Shown here piece by piece: positions 62,861 through 64,000 of a stretch of 64,000 nucleotides of DNA. Each line of letters starts with the position of its first letter. The stretch's first letter is position 1. The notes under the pieces were generated by a model. The model was not told the origin of the DNA and ran no database searches. It saw only the letters and a list, made by a program, of their open reading frames with translations. Both the position numbers and the translations under genes were made by a program. The stretch is taken from positions 1,674,001 through 1,738,000 of the forward strand of contig NZ_CP087168.1 of assembly GCF_024748615.1 (NCBI RefSeq), read 5' to 3'. The DNA is from Pseudomonas sp. B21-048. GTDB lineage: Bacteria; Pseudomonadota; Gammaproteobacteria; Pseudomonadales; Pseudomonadaceae.

Positions 62861-62910
62861 GGTTTGGGGCTGCTGCGCAGCCCAACGGGGCGAGTCCCCT
62901 CGCCAAGGGC
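62861..62910. repeat. REP-like hairpins after cheV
   Basis: GGGCTGC-TGC-GCAGCCC forms a hairpin, followed by GGCGAG...CTCGCC. The sequence is a partial copy of the REP type seen at 2489 and 30119 and may also help end the cheV transcript. Confidence 0.6.
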
Positions 62911-62969
62911 CTTTGATTCGGCAATCAAGCTCGTATAGGGTGGCGTTTTTACCCACCAAGGAGCTGGCC

Positions 62970-63776
62970 ATGCTGCGTCTGAGCGCGCTTTATCGTTTTC
63001 CGTTGAAATCCGGCAAGGGCGAGCCCCTGAATCAAGTCAGCCTGGACAAGCTGGGGCTGGACGGCGATCGACGCTGGATGCTAGTGGACGAGGCCAGCGG
63101 GCGCTTTCTGACCCAGCGCGCGGTCGCGAAAATGAGTCAGCTGTCAGCGTTATGGAATGTCGACGGTGGTTTGACCCTCAGTGCTCCGGGCCATTCACCG
63201 ATCGATATCGCCTTGCCCGCCAACGACGCAGAGCTGCGTGGTGTGACCATCTGGCGCGATACCTTGCGCGTCCCCGATGCCGGCGATGCGGCGGGTGCCT
63301 GGGTCAGTGAGTTCATCGGCAAGCCGACGCGCCTGGTGCAAGTGCCGCTTGATCGCGCACGGACCACCCAGACTGGCTACGGCAAGGAAGACGATCAAGT
63401 GGCTTTTGCCGACGGCTTTCCGTTGTTGCTGATTGGTCAGGCGTCGCTGGAAGACTTGTCGAGCAAGGTCGGGCGGCCGCTGGAGATGTTGCGTTTTCGG
63501 CCCAATCTGGTGATTGAGGGCAGTGAAGCGTATGCCGAAGATAGCTGGAAGCGCATCCGCATTGGCGATGTCGAGTTTCGCGTGGTCAAGTCCTGCTCAC
63601 GCTGCATTCTAACCACCATCGACCCGCAAACCGGTGAACGCAGCGAAGATCGTGAACCACTGGCCACCTTGCAGAAATACCGCACCGAGGCCGACGGCGC
63701 GATGTTCGGTCAGAATCTGGTCAACGACGGTAACGGCCGCCTGGAAGTCGGCATGCCGGTGACGATCCTCGAATAA
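62970..63776 (+). CDS. MOSC-domain protein (YcbX-like)
   Basis: A 268-residue protein with an N-terminal MOSC_N beta-barrel domain (LSALYRFPLKSGKGE, DRRWMLVDEASGRFLTQR) and a C-terminal MOSC domain with the cofactor-binding Cys in KSCSRCILTTIDPQTGER. Such proteins hold molybdenum cofactor and reduce N-hydroxylated compounds, often with a ferredoxin or flavoprotein partner. This matches the molybdenum-cofactor genes 5 kb upstream. AAGGAG precedes the ATG. It lacks the C-terminal 2Fe-2S domain of E. coli YcbX. Confidence 0.9.
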   Translation: MLRLSALYRFPLKSGKGEPLNQVSLDKLGLDGDRRWMLVDEASGRFLTQRAVAKMSQLSALWNVDGGLTLSAPGHSPIDIALPANDAELRGVTIWRDTLRVPDAGDAAGAWVSEFIGKPTRLVQVPLDRARTTQTGYGKEDDQVAFADGFPLLLIGQASLEDLSSKVGRPLEMLRFRPNLVIEGSEAYAEDSWKRIRIGDVEFRVVKSCSRCILTTIDPQTGERSEDREPLATLQKYRTEADGAMFGQNLVNDGNGRLEVGMPVTILE

Positions 63777-63792
63777 AAGCCCTTCAAAATGA

Positions 63793-63829
63793 AAAAATGC
63801 CCGTGTTCAAGAACACGGGCATTTTTTTG
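63793..63829. terminator. Bidirectional terminator
   Basis: An ATGCCCGTGTTC / GAACACGGGCAT stem with A- and T-runs on either side lies between the convergent MOSC gene and ppnP. Confidence 0.92.
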
Positions 63830-63849
63830 TTGCTGTGAAACCCGGGGGG

Positions 63850-64000
63850 TTAGCCGCGGTATTCGCACAGGTAAGCGGTGTCGACGGCCACTTTCAGCTG
63901 GAACTTGCTGTTGGCGGGCACGTTGAACTGGCTGCCGGCGGCGAAGGTTTCCCAAGTATCGCTGTCAGGCAGTTTGACGGTCAGGGCGCCGGACACCACG
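63850..64000 (-). CDS. ppnP: Pyrimidine/purine nucleoside phosphorylase PpnP, C-terminal part
   Basis: The last 49 codons of a DUF1255/PpnP cupin protein, ending TAYLCEYRG after [16 protein letters not shown] and [13 protein letters not shown]. PpnP splits several nucleosides to base and ribose 1-phosphate. The full protein has about 94 residues, so roughly half lies beyond the right edge of the window. Confidence 0.88.
   Translation of the reverse strand, partial: VVSGALTVKLPDSDTWETFAAGSQFNVPANSKFQLKVAVDTAYLCEYRG

Overview
The window looks like a chromosomal segment of a fluorescens-group Pseudomonas. The evidence is the lipoprotein OprI, elongation factor P carrying Arg32 beside the rhamnosyltransferase EarP, CysB, the block sagS-ospR-gpx-msrB-alaA-htpX-tpm arranged as I remember it from P. 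aeruginosa, high-GC codon use, and several Pseudomonas-type REP inverted repeats between genes. It is mostly core genome. I see no tRNA, rRNA, CRISPR array, insertion sequence, prophage or integron. Both edges cut a gene: a thioesterase on the left and ppnP on the right.

Layout. 0-13 kb: a chemoreceptor, TatD, an MltF-like lytic transglycosylase, DoxX, GreB, the ybbA-ybbP ABC system divergent from tesA, an L,D-transpeptidase, and oprI with a clear promoter and terminator. 13-19 kb: a class I DAHP synthase, a PilZ protein, a thioredoxin-like protein, a PanE-like reductase, a 5'-nucleotidase, a universal stress protein and CysB. 19-24 kb: a second Gre-family protein, EarP/EF-P, a secreted esterase, and Ohr with its regulator OhrR. 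24-31 kb: two LysR regulators around a TauE exporter, a DUF1127 protein, a truncated YcaQ-like gene, a class II DAHP synthase, a spermidine-synthase-like protein and a crotonase. 31-38 kb: a DEAD-box helicase with a long leader, an extradiol dioxygenase, Tpm, HtpX, AlaA and MsrB. 38-43 kb: a thiol-redox and signalling block (Gpx, OspR, SagS, an AAA+ ATPase, free Met-R-sulfoxide reductase). 43-47.5 kb: a BvgAS/RocAS-like phosphorelay with a stand-alone receiver. 47.5-55 kb: Dgt, an ElaB/YqjE/YqjK-like trio, an ammonium transporter, a KefB-like antiporter, and an unknown gene behind a LexA box. 55-64 kb: molybdenum-cofactor genes, a YegS remnant, a NarXL-type two-component pair, an HPt-like protein lacking its histidine, CheV behind a flagellar sigma factor promoter, a MOSC protein and PpnP.

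How the genes work together. Several genes repair or sense oxidised thiols and methionine (ohr/ohrR, gpx/ospR, msrB, fRMsr, thioredoxin- and glutaredoxin-like proteins). The two OhrR-type regulators each have a plausible operator next to their target gene. EarP and EF-P form an enzyme-substrate pair. MobA, MoaB and MoeA make and mature molybdenum cofactor. Signalling is dense: one MCP, CheV, two hybrid kinases, one NarX-like kinase, three response regulators, a PilZ protein and an HPt-like protein. The leads I rate highest are the SOS-controlled gene of unknown function at 54 kb, the RocR-like receiver that has no EAL domain, possible terminator control in the msrB leader, and two clean gene remnants (YcaQ-like and YegS-like).
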